Shown here piece after piece: positions 1-6,597 of a stretch of DNA of 29,408 nt (positions within the stretch are counted from its first letter, which is position 1; each line of letters starts with the position of its first letter). Source of the DNA: JACQCV01 sp964634555 (GTDB lineage: Bacteria > Patescibacteriota > Minisyncoccia > Phycocordibacterales > UBA12445); assembly GCA_964634555.1 (NCBI GenBank), contig CAZWJJ010000003.1:1-29408 (forward strand), given 5' to 3'. The notes under the pieces are model-generated. The model saw only the letters and a program-made list of their open reading frames with translations, did no database searches and was not told the DNA's origin. Position numbers and translations under genes: made by a program.

Positions 1-438
1 AAGTAAGAGATCCCGAGTCTTCTAAAGTGGTTAAGAGAAGGGTTAAGGTAGAACCAAGATATTATCTTAAATTGTTATAGAAAGATAAGGAAATTCTCTA
101 TGCATTAAAAGATTATTTTGGTTGCGGTAATGTATATTATCAACCTGATACAAGAATTAACCACCAAAATTGCTATAGGTATGAAGTTGCAAATAGGGAC
201 GATATAGAGAAAATAATAATTCCTTTCTTTAAGAAAAATCGGTTAATGTTAGCTTCTAAGAGAAAAGATTTTGAAATATTCTGTCGTCTTATGGTCCTTA
301 TAAAAAAAGGAGAGCACCTTACACAGTCTGGATGGCAAAAAATTTTTGACATTAAAAAAGATATGCATTAGAGCTCGCGTAGTGCGGGAAATCCGCCCGC
401 TACGTGGGAACGTCAACTCTAAGTTTATAGAGGACAAT
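1..438 (+). mobile_element. 3' part of an intron interrupting the 16S rRNA gene, with LAGLIDADG ORF
   Basis: The window opens inside an intron. Its homing endonuclease reading frame ends at 371 and is followed by a folded tail: a GC-rich hairpin at 377-403 (CGTAG/CTACG outer stem, GCGGG/CCGC inner stem) and a weaker one at 409-435. The 16S 3' exon resumes at about 439 with TGCCCGTC, near E. coli position 1400 in the decoding centre. CPR 16S genes are known for such insertions. I could not build a full group I core (P3-P9), so the intron class is unresolved. The 5' half and 5' exon lie outside the window. Confidence 0.75.
3..371 (+). pseudogene. LAGLIDADG homing endonuclease, C-terminal part, broken by an in-frame TAG
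   Basis: Read in the frame that ends at the TAG at 369-371, this is the C-terminal half of a LAGLIDADG-type intron endonuclease. Recognisable pieces are YALKDYFGCGNVYY, a run containing NHQNCYRYEV, and IIPFFKKNRL followed by SKRKDFEIF; these are typical of endonucleases in bacterial rRNA introns. Such enzymes cut intronless alleles so that the intron is copied into them. A TAG at 78-80 interrupts the frame just before KDKEILYAL. One base change from GAG, CAG or AAG would explain it. Sequence on both sides looks like one protein, so the gene is probably inactivated, or the stop is read through. The N-terminal half lies upstream of the window. Confidence 0.75.
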
Positions 439-566
439 TGCCCGTCAAGTCAGGGGAGCCGGGAGTACCCGAAAGTCACGTTTAACGTGACTCAAGGTAA
501 GCTTGGTGACAAGGATTAAGTCGTAACAAGGCACGGGTAGCGGAAGCTGCTCGTGGATTATTTTAA
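439..566 (+). rRNA. rrs: 16S rRNA, 3' exon (last ~130 nt)
   Basis: The exon starts with TGCCCGTCAAG, continues through helix 44, and reaches the universal AAGTCGTAACAAGG (521-534) and the helix 45 region (GCGGAAGCTGC, 540-550). The sequence then reads GGATTATTTTAAAG where bacterial 16S normally reads GGATCACCTCCTTT, so the CCTCC anti-Shine-Dalgarno is not at its expected place. The exact 3' end is therefore uncertain. No 23S gene follows; a terminator lies at 814-840, so 16S appears unlinked from 23S, or at least not directly followed by it. Confidence 0.9.
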
Positions 567-805
567 AGATAAAATGTCTGTCATCCTTTGGGGTGATAGA
601 CTGAGAAGGTTGATAGTCCCGCCTTAGCGGGATTGAACTATGACTCTAAAAGTTCCAAAAGGAGTTGGCTTCTCAAGAGCCTTGTCCTGCAAAGCTTAAT
701 GCAGAGCGGGATATAAATTGAGATTAACTTATTTTACTTAGTGCAACCTCGTTAAAGCTCTATGAGTTTTGGCGAGGTAAGAGCGGAACAAAAGAAAGAA
801 TAATA
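564..805 (+). ncRNA. folded stretch between the 16S end and its terminator; possible second intron or 3' trailer
   Basis: This gene-free stretch is densely structured. It holds an 11-bp hairpin at 576-601 with a UUUG loop, CCCGC/GCGGG at 618-631 with an outer TAGT/ACTA stem, a small GGCT/AGCC hairpin at 667-681, CTGCA/TGCAG at 687-704, and a two-part stem at 747-777 (CCTCG/CGAGG enclosing AGCTC/GAGTT). It is transcribed with 16S and ends before the terminator. Its size would suit a small group I intron, but I cannot assign a catalytic core and see no 3' exon carrying CACCTCC. A processed 3' trailer is the plain alternative. Confidence 0.4.
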
Positions 806-813
806 TTTGAAAA

Positions 814-840
814 GCACCCGGAATGGGTGTTTTTCTTTTT
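814..840 (+). terminator. Rho-independent terminator of the 16S transcript
   Basis: A CACCC/GGGTG hairpin (815-829) is followed by TTTTTCTTTTT. Confidence 0.8.
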
Positions 841-865
841 GTGTTGAGTCAGGGTTTTTTAACAA

Positions 866-890
866 AAAAGCCCGGGCATTGTGCCGGGCG
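866..890 (-). terminator. terminator of the 899-1387 gene
   Basis: On the minus strand, a GCCCGG/CCGGGC hairpin (870-889) is followed by a run of six T, just past the stop codon of the gene. Confidence 0.8.
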
Positions 891-898
891 CGATTGAT

Positions 899-1387
899 TT
901 ATCTGGCAGTTTTCTTTTTCTTACGATGCTCTATCTTTTTTAACAGCTCATCGCGGCAAGGTTCGCAAATAGAACAGGTGCTTAACTTTTTATTCTTTTT
1001 GCATTTTGTGCAAATTTCATTTTTGATCAACTCGGCACGGAGTGGTTTTTTACCTTCATTACCTTCAAGATATTCATAGAAAAATAGTTTAAGCCATTCA
1101 TCTGGATTAAAATCTTTCTGAACCCAGTGGACCCTATACCCGAGAATAATCTGCTGGCCACCTTTTCGTGGCTTTTTTGGATCATGAGGCTGCCAGCCAG
1201 TCTTATGATCGCGCTTGATTATGCCATCAAAAAGAATTTCGCCGTCTTCTTTGAATATTTTCAAATGATCGCCATCGTCTGGCTCATGGATACATTTCGG
1301 CCACTTCTTTCCATCTTCAAAGAAGTACCACATTATGCCTTCACAGCTTGTTTCGAAATATTGGCTAATAAACCCCTTCAGTGTCAT
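899..1387 (-). CDS. unrecognised 162-aa protein with C-terminal double CxxC zinc motif
   Basis: I do not recognise the family. The first ~110 residues are rich in aromatic and charged residues (for example a stretch with WYFFEDGKKWPKC), with no signal peptide or membrane segment, so the protein is probably cytoplasmic. The last ~45 residues contain ICTKCKKNKK and then CSICEPC, four CxxC-type half-sites suited to one or two zinc ions, and end in a very basic tail (HRKKKKTAR). That could bind nucleic acid, but this is inference only. The start at 1387 is supported by an upstream AAGGGAG Shine-Dalgarno on the minus strand. The gene is monocistronic, with its own terminator. Confidence 0.7.
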   Translation of the reverse strand: MTLKGFISQYFETSCEGIMWYFFEDGKKWPKCIHEPDDGDHLKIFKEDGEILFDGIIKRDHKTGWQPHDPKKPRKGGQQIILGYRVHWVQKDFNPDEWLKLFFYEYLEGNEGKKPLRAELIKNEICTKCKKNKKLSTCSICEPCRDELLKKIEHRKKKKTAR

Positions 1388-1425
1388 TTCTTTTCTCCCT
1401 TACGGTACAAGATACTATTGAATGA

Positions 1426-1671
1426 TTATTGATTTTGGTCGTAATTATATTCGAGATCATTTTTATTCTGCATGATTCTGGCAATGTCTCTTAGATAGAC
1501 ACATATTTTTGATAAGCCGACATGTAATGGAAAAAATACTCCTAGCCAGATGCTTAAGGCTATGGCCCCAGATATTTTGAGGTCTTGATTTAGTAAATAC
1601 AATCCATAGCTCAATAATATTCCTGATAGAATGCTATAAATGAAGGCCACCTGTGCTTTGTAGATTCTCAT
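1426..1671 (-). CDS. small two-TM membrane protein, 81 aa
   Basis: Two hydrophobic segments are visible, at about residues 7-27 and 33-56, followed by a polar C-terminal tail rich in D, N and Q. The family is not recognised. The start is set by an AAAGGAG Shine-Dalgarno (complement of 1678-1684) six bases upstream of ATG. It lies 38 bp upstream of the zinc-motif gene on the same strand and may be transcribed with it. It could anchor or assist that protein, but nothing in the sequence proves a link. Confidence 0.6.
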   Translation of the reverse strand: MRIYKAQVAFIYSILSGILLSYGLYLLNQDLKISGAIALSIWLGVFFPLHVGLSKICVYLRDIARIMQNKNDLEYNYDQNQ

Positions 1672-1825
1672 TTATTACTCCTTTGTATTTTTTGAAAGTG
1701 CATTCTCGACGAATAGTATCATTTTTGCTTTTTCAAAACAAATCAAAGTTAGCCATTGATATTCTTCTATTTGCTATCGGATATGTTAATATCTTGATAG
1801 ATTTTGAATGGCATAAAAATTGGTA

Positions 1826-1835
1826 GGGGGGGGGG
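1826..1835 (+). repeat. homopolymer of ten G before a small ORF
   Basis: Ten consecutive G end seven bases before the ATG at 1842, where a Shine-Dalgarno would sit. In an AT-rich genome this is striking, and such tracts are prone to slippage. Confidence 0.8.
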
Positions 1836-1841
1836 TCTTTG

Positions 1842-2018
1842 ATGAAAAATAACTTGAGCGCCTACGAAAAGGTTTTGATGATTATGTCTGGCCATACATG
1901 TCTGGTTGAACAAGGTGCCAGGAATTTTGAAAAGTTTTCCGGCCTAGACCAACATTATGATTATCAGCCTAGTGATCGATGCCCAAAATGTTTAGAAGAA
2001 AAAAGTAAGACTAAATGA
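1842..2018 (+). CDS. 58-aa protein with CPKC motif
   Basis: This short frame (MKNNLSAYEKVL... ending EEKSKTK) has a conserved-looking RCPKCLEE near its C-terminus and an upstream HTC that could complete a zinc site. There is no membrane segment. It is bracketed by a G-tract in the ribosome-binding position and by a good terminator 6 bp past the stop, which argues that it is a real gene. It resembles the other small Cys-containing accessory proteins of the window (899-1387, 6367-6597, 7837-8160) in size and style, though not in clear sequence identity. The function is unknown. Confidence 0.6.
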   Translation: MKNNLSAYEKVLMIMSGHTCLVEQGARNFEKFSGLDQHYDYQPSDRCPKCLEEKSKTK

Positions 2019-2023
2019 AAAAG

Positions 2024-2050
2024 CCCCAACATTGTTGGGGTCGTCTTTTA
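2024..2050 (+). terminator. terminator after the 58-aa ORF
   Basis: A CCCCAAC/GTTGGGG hairpin (2024-2040) is followed by TCGTCTTTTA. It may also work in reverse for the minus-strand gene at 2135-2374. Confidence 0.75.
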
Positions 2051-2134
2051 TTCCTCTAGTACCGAGGGTGGCTTCACAAACACTCTAACGCCAAGATGGG
2101 TCTCAGGGATAATTTTATCGGAAGGTCTACCACA

Positions 2135-2374
2135 TTATCCTTGAATGTAGTTGCCGTTAAGAAAATCTTCGATCTCGATAAAATTTTCTAGTACAAGCTC
2201 GCCGTTTTTGATCTTTTCAATATGATCTTTGAGACGTCTTACTTGATCCTTTGAGAGGTCTAAATCATCTCGAGAAAGATAGAATTCGGCTTGATTAACA
2301 AATGCAATCGATGGCGGATTGGTCTTCATCATCCATTGCTGATCTGGTGACAGTCTAACACCAAAGCGGTTCAT
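2135..2374 (-). CDS. unrecognised 79-aa soluble protein, possibly truncated
   Basis: From ATG 2374 the protein begins MNRFGVRLSPDQQWMM and continues with a charged helical segment (SKDQVRRLKDHIEKIKNGEL). The start is decided by AAGGAG (complement of 2381-2386), six bases upstream of this ATG and three upstream of the preceding one. The family is unknown. The gene ends NYIQG-TAA at 2135. The same frame stays open beyond the stop for 28 more codons (including ETHLGVRVFVKPPSVLEE) to a TAA at about 2049, next to the shared terminator. The stop may therefore be a nonsense mutation in a longer gene. Confidence 0.6.
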   Translation of the reverse strand: MNRFGVRLSPDQQWMMKTNPPSIAFVNQAEFYLSRDDLDLSKDQVRRLKDHIEKIKNGELVLENFIEIEDFLNGNYIQG

Positions 2375-2452
2375 CATTATCTCCTTCTTGTTCAAGGATC
2401 CGACTATTATGATTAATATCATATGCCCCGTTAAAAATCAATAGGGTGCGTA

Positions 2453-2481
2453 TTGATATTTATCTGTCAAGATGATAGTAT
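2453..2481 (+). promoter_or_regulatory. promoter of tRNA-Ile
   Basis: TTGATA (2453-2458), a 17-bp spacer and TAGTAT (2476-2481) place the start of transcription a few bases before the tRNA. Confidence 0.6.
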
Positions 2482-2493
2482 CGTAGATTATAT

Positions 2494-2567
2494 GCGCGCG
2501 TAGCTCAGCTGGCTAGAGCACTCGACTGATAATCGAGAGGTCATAGGTTCGAGTCCTATCGTGCGCA
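2494..2567 (+). tRNA. tRNA-Ile (GAU)
   Basis: The cloverleaf is complete. The acceptor GCGCGCG/CGTGCGC has one G-U pair, the D arm is normal, the anticodon stem CTCGA/TCGAG holds loop CTGATAA with anticodon GAT at 2528-2530, and the T arm is ATAGG/CCTAT with TTCGAGT. The discriminator is A. CCA is not encoded (CAA follows), so CCA must be added enzymatically. Confidence 0.95.
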
Positions 2568-2607
2568 CAATTGATTAATATTTGTATTTCTATATCCAGA
2601 ATAAAAT

Positions 2608-2630
2608 AACCCCACCAAGTGTGGGGTTTT
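2608..2630. terminator. bidirectional terminator between tRNA-Ile and the 2632-3264 gene
   Basis: A CCCCAC/GTGGGG hairpin (2610-2626) has T residues on both sides, so it can serve the tRNA on the plus strand and the convergent minus-strand gene. Confidence 0.75.
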
Positions 2631-2631
2631 G

Positions 2632-3264
2632 CTATTTGCTGTGTTTGGCAAGTTCATGAATGGCTTTGTTGCCATATTGTAGATATAGGTACGTTCTTTC
2701 TTGTTGGCTTTGCAGATCTGGCTCAGAAGTCCGAATTTTTTCTTCTGTACGCCAGGCGATAGTTGTGTGATAGTGGAAGATACCTTCGGGGGTTAATATA
2801 ATTCTTACATCATCATCTTTTTTGAGAATTATACCAGATTTCAGAATAGCTGTGGCTTCAGGAACTCTGCTGACCTTGTCGCTATAAATTCCAAAGTAAA
2901 TGAGAGGAAAGTTGCTGACTTCTTTGGCGCGGCGCATGATAATTTCTTTTATTTTAGTCATCACGGTCTGTGAAATTAGATTAATCTCTAGTCGATCATT
3001 TTCACAGATTTTATTTAACTCTTCTTTGGTATGGCCAGCTTTGCAGTATTGTCCTGGTGCAATTTCAAGTAGTTGACCTATTCCGAGTGCCTCTTTAAAT
3101 GCTTCGTGGCATTCTTCATATTTAAGATTACCGAAGATATCGTCTAGATCATCTGTGGTCAATATTTTGTCGGTTGAGATCGATTTGAGAATTGCCCTTG
3201 CTCGACCCCTCGATTCATTTAGCAGGGACTGCTTGAAGAATTTTTTGACTGAGTCGGTAGGCAT
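2632..3264 (-). CDS. unrecognised 210-aa protein, paralogue of the 7206-7835 gene
   Basis: The protein is soluble and mostly helical, with no signal peptide. It is clearly homologous to the 209-aa product of 7206-7835. Shared landmarks in order are a short strand ending in PGQY/PNKY, then HTKEELN/HTRDEIN, a helix ending KEIIMRRA/KELVMSHA, FPLIYF/FPYIKL, and near the C-terminus YLQYGNKAIHELA/WLQYGGSAIRQLA. The family is not recognised and no catalytic motif stands out. The start has a GGAGG Shine-Dalgarno (complement of 3272-3276) seven bases upstream. The TAG stop lies directly before a terminator. Confidence 0.75.
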   Translation of the reverse strand: MPTDSVKKFFKQSLLNESRGRARAILKSISTDKILTTDDLDDIFGNLKYEECHEAFKEALGIGQLLEIAPGQYCKAGHTKEELNKICENDRLEINLISQTVMTKIKEIIMRRAKEVSNFPLIYFGIYSDKVSRVPEATAILKSGIILKKDDDVRIILTPEGIFHYHTTIAWRTEEKIRTSEPDLQSQQERTYLYLQYGNKAIHELAKHSK

Positions 3265-3304
3265 TTTTTATCCTCCGTTATTTCAAATAGCTAAACCCGT
3301 ATCA

Positions 3305-3332
3305 ATCCTACTTGTTTTCTGGTTGGTGTCAA
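3305..3332 (-). promoter_or_regulatory. sigma70-type promoter of the 2632-3264 gene
   Basis: On the minus strand, TTGACA (3332-3327), a 16-bp spacer and TAGGAT (3310-3305). It is divergent from, and just beside, the promoter at 3335-3346. Confidence 0.65.
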
Positions 3333-3334
3333 AG

Positions 3335-3346
3335 TGGTATGATAAT
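3335..3346 (+). promoter_or_regulatory. extended -10 / leaderless promoter at the ancestral polX start
   Basis: TG-G-TATGAT (3335-3343) overlaps GATAAT (3341-3346). The latter ends six bases before ATG 3353, which predicts a leaderless transcript of the polX 5' fragment. Confidence 0.55.
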
Positions 3347-3352
3347 TAAATT

Positions 3353-3454
3353 ATGGATTCGAAAAATTTTAAAGCTACAAATATTGATATTGCTCGGGCG
3401 TTTGGAAAAATTGCTGAGATTTTGGAGATACAGGGAGAAAATAAATTTCGATGA
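3353..3454 (+). pseudogene. 33-codon duplicate of the 5' end of polX
   Basis: The frame encodes a start resembling that of PolX (MDSKNFKATNIDIARAF...) and stops at TGA 3452-3454. Bases 3368-3450 are identical to 4547-4629 inside polX; homology ends abruptly on both sides. The codon phase is the same as in polX. The fragment still has a good promoter, so it is likely the original polX start, cut off when the 3451-4546 segment arrived carrying a replacement 5' end. A functional 33-aa peptide cannot be ruled out but seems unlikely. Confidence 0.85.
3368..3450 (+). repeat. 83-bp direct repeat, copy 1 (polX 5' end)
   Basis: Exact match to 4547-4629 with an offset of 1179 bp. Flanking bases differ on both sides. 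Confidence 0.95.
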
Positions 3455-3484
3455 TTTGGGTAATTTTCTTTCAGTTAGGGATGG

Positions 3485-3493
3485 TGTTATACT
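3485..3493 (+). promoter_or_regulatory. extended -10 of the 3500-4516 gene (leaderless)
   Basis: TG-T-TATACT ends six bases before ATG 3500, so +1 falls on the start codon. Confidence 0.65.
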
Positions 3494-3499
3494 TTGGTT

Positions 3500-4516
3500 A
3501 TGGAAAATGATACAAATATAGAAAACGAAAATAATTTACCTCTCAAGATCCCGCTAGGTATAAGGATAATTAGTTTCCTGCCAAGCGTGGTCGGAGTTTT
3601 TTTCCTATTCATCGGCTGGTCTTTTGGCCGTAACGCCATAGAGGTTGAAGTTGTGATTCAGTTTTTAGCTTTTGTTACTGGTATTGTGTTTATGTTAATT
3701 CAGATACCTATCTATTTCTTGGCTCGCAAAAGATTTTCTTCTAAAGCCACATCTGTTAAAAGTAAGGGCTCATTATTAATGTTCTATCTTTTTATTTTTA
3801 CTGGTCTAATGTTTGCAAAAACAGGCGTTGAGATACTTGTTCAAGGTGCTGTCTTTGGCGGAGGTTCATTCTTGGGAATTTTTGCCTTCGGTGATAACAT
3901 TCTCGGTTTTACAGAGTTAATTACAGGTATTTCAATAGTCTCTTATTTTGTCTTGAGCGTTAAGGTTAGGAATTTTTATCAATTATCAGAAAGATTAGTA
4001 AAATGGCTGAAGATAGGATTTGTCATTATTCTGATTTCCTTATTTATTTATGGCATTTGGTATTTTATAAATCGTACAGAATGGAAAAATTACATTGGTA
4101 CTCCACAACAACAACAGGATATAACAGCACGTGATAAAAATACGCAAGAAATAGGTGTAAAAAGATTTGATGATGTTTCAGAAAGTTTAGGATTGGAAAG
4201 AGTAATGAACCTAGATGATCTGGGATTATCAGGAGATCAGCTAGGGGAATTTAAAAGTCAGCCTTTTTATTACAAGGGTTTTGATGCCAAGATAGAAATT
4301 GACAAAAATCATCCCCTTCCTAGGGATACTCGCTTTCTTCGAAAGGGTAATATCAAATTATTTGTTGAGCTAAGTTTTCCTTATGGCGATAAGGGTGTTG
4401 ATGTTGTTTTTGCTCCAATGTTGAAACTTGGAACAGATCCATTTATGACCGTTGATGAGTTCGGGCAACGTATTAGAGCTTTAATTGATTCACAGGGATC
4501 AGGATTATCAAATTAA
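3500..4516 (+). CDS. 338-aa polytopic membrane protein of unknown function
   Basis: About five membrane segments lie in the first ~190 residues, starting with SFLPSVVGVFFLFIGW. A soluble, mixed-charge domain of ~150 residues follows (with LPRDTRFLRKGNIKLFV and PYGDKGVDVVF), probably on one face of the membrane. The family is not recognised. ATG 3500 is preferred over the upstream TTG 3494 because an extended -10 places +1 exactly on it. The gene sits wholly within the segment bounded by the 83-bp polX repeats and ends 15 bp before polX, which it now precedes in one transcription unit. This marks it as a late arrival at the locus. Confidence 0.75.
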   Translation: MENDTNIENENNLPLKIPLGIRIISFLPSVVGVFFLFIGWSFGRNAIEVEVVIQFLAFVTGIVFMLIQIPIYFLARKRFSSKATSVKSKGSLLMFYLFIFTGLMFAKTGVEILVQGAVFGGGSFLGIFAFGDNILGFTELITGISIVSYFVLSVKVRNFYQLSERLVKWLKIGFVIILISLFIYGIWYFINRTEWKNYIGTPQQQQDITARDKNTQEIGVKRFDDVSESLGLERVMNLDDLGLSGDQLGEFKSQPFYYKGFDAKIEIDKNHPLPRDTRFLRKGNIKLFVELSFPYGDKGVDVVFAPMLKLGTDPFMTVDEFGQRIRALIDSQGSGLSN

Positions 4517-4531
4517 TGTCTGTTCCTGATC

Positions 4532-6313
4532 ATGATGGTAAAGATATTTAAAGCTACAAATATTGATATTGCTCGGGCGTTTGGAAAAATTGCTGAGATT
4601 TTGGAGATACAGGGAGAAAATAAATTTCGGGTGCGTGCATATGAAAAAGCAGCGCAATCCATCGGTGGGATGGCGAGAGACGTCGGCGAGATTTATGCTG
4701 AGGGTGCTGTATTAAATGGAAAAGAGGGTGGATTAAAGGCTCTTAATGATATTCCTGGTATTGGCGAAGATCTGGCATTGAAGATAGAAGAGATGTTGAA
4801 GACAGGCCATATCGAAGCGTTAATAAAACTTTCTGAAAAAATTCCCGATGGCGTGCTAGATATTATGAGCGTTGAGGGAATGGGACCAAAAAAGACCAAG
4901 CTAGTTTGGAAAAAATTTGGTGTGAAGTCTATAAAAGATCTGGAGGAGCTTTGCCGATCGGGAAGGTTGGATAAGCTGGCTGGTTGGGGTGAAAAATCTG
5001 TAGCCAATATCTTGCACGGCATTGAAATTATGCGCCAGTTTAGTGGGCGCTTGCCGTTGCCTGTAGCGATGAATATCGCCGAGTCAATCGTGGCGATCCT
5101 AAAAAAGTCTGGGCTTTGCGTTAATATCGAGATCGCCGGTAGTTTGAGAAGAATGAAAGAGACGATCGGCGACATTGATATTCTTGTGACGAGCGAGAAG
5201 CCTGATGAAGTGATCAAACTATTTACGACAATGTCGATTGTTAAGGAGGTGATGGCAAAATCTGAAGGTTCGGGCCGCACGACCGTATTATTGAAAGATG
5301 GGCTTGAGGCTGATCTACGGGTGCTTGATCCGAAAATTTTCGGTGCGGGACTGTATTATTTTACCGGTTCGAAACAGCATCACGTGGCGACCAGAACGAT
5401 GGCTGTTAAAAAAGGAATTACTATCTCTGAATACGGTGCGTTTAAGGGTACAAAAGAGCATAAGGGGAAGTTGATTGCGGCGCGAACTGAAGAGGATGTT
5501 TTTCATGCTATTGGTTTACCATATATTCCGCCGGAGATTCGAGAGGCTAGCGGTGAAATTGAAGCGGCTCTGGCCGGCAAGTTGCCGAAGCTCATCGAGG
5601 AAAAAGATTTGCGCGGCGACCTGCATTTGCATTCAAATTTTTCTGACGGGGTTGATTCAATGATTGAAATGGCGGAAGCCGCCAAAAAATATGGCTTTGA
5701 ATATATTGCCATTACCGATCACGCTTCAGTAATGGGAATGGTGCGTGGGATTAAGGAAAATAATATTGATGAATATTTGAAAAAGATCGAGGAGGCGCGT
5801 AAGCATGTGCCTGGTCTGCATATTTTATCTGGTGCTGAGGTTGATATTGAGGAGGATGGCACTCTCTACGCTCCCGATAATATTTTGAAAAAGCTTGACT
5901 GGGTGGTCGCTTCAGTGCATTCGCATTTTAAGCAGAGCCAAGCACAGATGACAAAGCGGTTATTGAAGGCGATTGAAAATCCGTATGTTAAGGTTATTGC
6001 TCATCCTTTTACCCGAAAGGTCGGCGAAAGGCCGCCGATTGAGTTTAATTTTACAGAAGTTGCCAAGCATGCTAAAAAATTTGGTGTGGCGCTGGAGATC
6101 AATGCTTCGATCTCGCGCCTCGATCTGCCGGATGTTTATATTAGGCAAGCCAAGGAGATTGGTACAACGCTTGTGATCGACAGCGATTCTCACAGCAAAG
6201 ATGGATTTAATTTTCGTTTTGGGGTGGCGCAGGCTCGCCGAGGCTGGTGTGAGAAGAGAGATGTCTTGAATACAATGAATTGGGAGGAGTTCAAAAAGTT
6301 TTTGACTAAATAG
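4532..6313 (+). CDS. polX: DNA polymerase X with C-terminal PHP domain
   Basis: Bacterial PolX performs gap-filling synthesis and 3'-5' exonucleolytic trimming in DNA repair. Visible parts are an 8-kDa-like helical N-terminus with helix-hairpin-helix motifs (NDIPGIGED at 72-80, VEGMGPKK at 114-121), and a nucleotidyltransferase palm with GSLRR (203-207), catalytic D214 and D216 in GDIDIL, and D261 in EADLR. The PHP domain has DLHLHSNFSDG (363-373), TDH (395-397), E436, HSH (463-465), HPF (491-493) and DSDSH (550-554), so its metal-binding set looks complete. Length is 593 aa, as usual. There is no Shine-Dalgarno or -10 before ATG 4532/4535, so expression probably depends on the upstream membrane-protein transcript. 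Its first 30 codons are duplicated at 3353. Confidence 0.95.
   Translation: MMVKIFKATNIDIARAFGKIAEILEIQGENKFRVRAYEKAAQSIGGMARDVGEIYAEGAVLNGKEGGLKALNDIPGIGEDLALKIEEMLKTGHIEALIKLSEKIPDGVLDIMSVEGMGPKKTKLVWKKFGVKSIKDLEELCRSGRLDKLAGWGEKSVANILHGIEIMRQFSGRLPLPVAMNIAESIVAILKKSGLCVNIEIAGSLRRMKETIGDIDILVTSEKPDEVIKLFTTMSIVKEVMAKSEGSGRTTVLLKDGLEADLRVLDPKIFGAGLYYFTGSKQHHVATRTMAVKKGITISEYGAFKGTKEHKGKLIAARTEEDVFHAIGLPYIPPEIREASGEIEAALAGKLPKLIEEKDLRGDLHLHSNFSDGVDSMIEMAEAAKKYGFEYIAITDHASVMGMVRGIKENNIDEYLKKIEEARKHVPGLHILSGAEVDIEEDGTLYAPDNILKKLDWVVASVHSHFKQSQAQMTKRLLKAIENPYVKVIAHPFTRKVGERPPIEFNFTEVAKHAKKFGVALEINASISRLDLPDVYIRQAKEIGTTLVIDSDSHSKDGFNFRFGVAQARRGWCEKRDVLNTMNWEEFKKFLTK
4547..4629 (+). repeat. 83-bp direct repeat, copy 2 (inside polX)
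   Basis: Exact copy of 3368-3450; polX continues after it. Confidence 0.95.
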
Positions 6314-6366
6314 GTTTTTAGTATTAATATAATTTAAGGTATAAGAACATTGAAAAGGAGGTATAG

Positions 6367-6597
6367 ATGAATGAAGGTCGCCATCCGCGAACAGGATTGC
6401 TTATTGATTTTTATCGAGTACATAACAATCTCGATGGTATGCCTGAATTAAAGGAACAAGTAAGGATACACCTAAATAATTGCCCGTCGTGTAGCCGACT
6501 TAGAGTTGATATTATGGAGATAGCTGCTCACGAAGATGCTAAGTCTTGCAATGACTCTAATTGTAAGATGCATCATCCGAAAGGGGAGGAGAAATGA
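6367..6597 (+). CDS. 76-aa HxxxCxxC zinc-motif protein
   Basis: The middle of the protein reads IHLNNCPSCSRLR, the HX3CX2C motif of zinc-binding anti-sigma (zf-HC2-like) domains. A second cysteine pair (CNDSNCKMHH) follows near the C-terminus. There is no membrane segment, unlike most anti-sigma factors, so calling it one would go too far. AAAGGAGGT sits five bases before ATG, a very strong ribosome-binding site. The stop overlaps the next start (ATGA), so it is translationally coupled to 6594-7040. The 7837-8160 product has the same motif arrangement. Confidence 0.65.
   Translation: MNEGRHPRTGLLIDFYRVHNNLDGMPELKEQVRIHLNNCPSCSRLRVDIMEIAAHEDAKSCNDSNCKMHHPKGEEK

Noticed and set aside
372..438. 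Complete group I intron core at the 3' end of the 16S intron
   Set aside because: Some pieces look like P/Q elements, but P3, P7 and P8 could not be assembled, so the class is left open.
1127..1432. 101-codon plus-strand ORF
   Set aside because: It lies opposite the 899-1387 gene, which has a ribosome-binding site, zinc motif and terminator.
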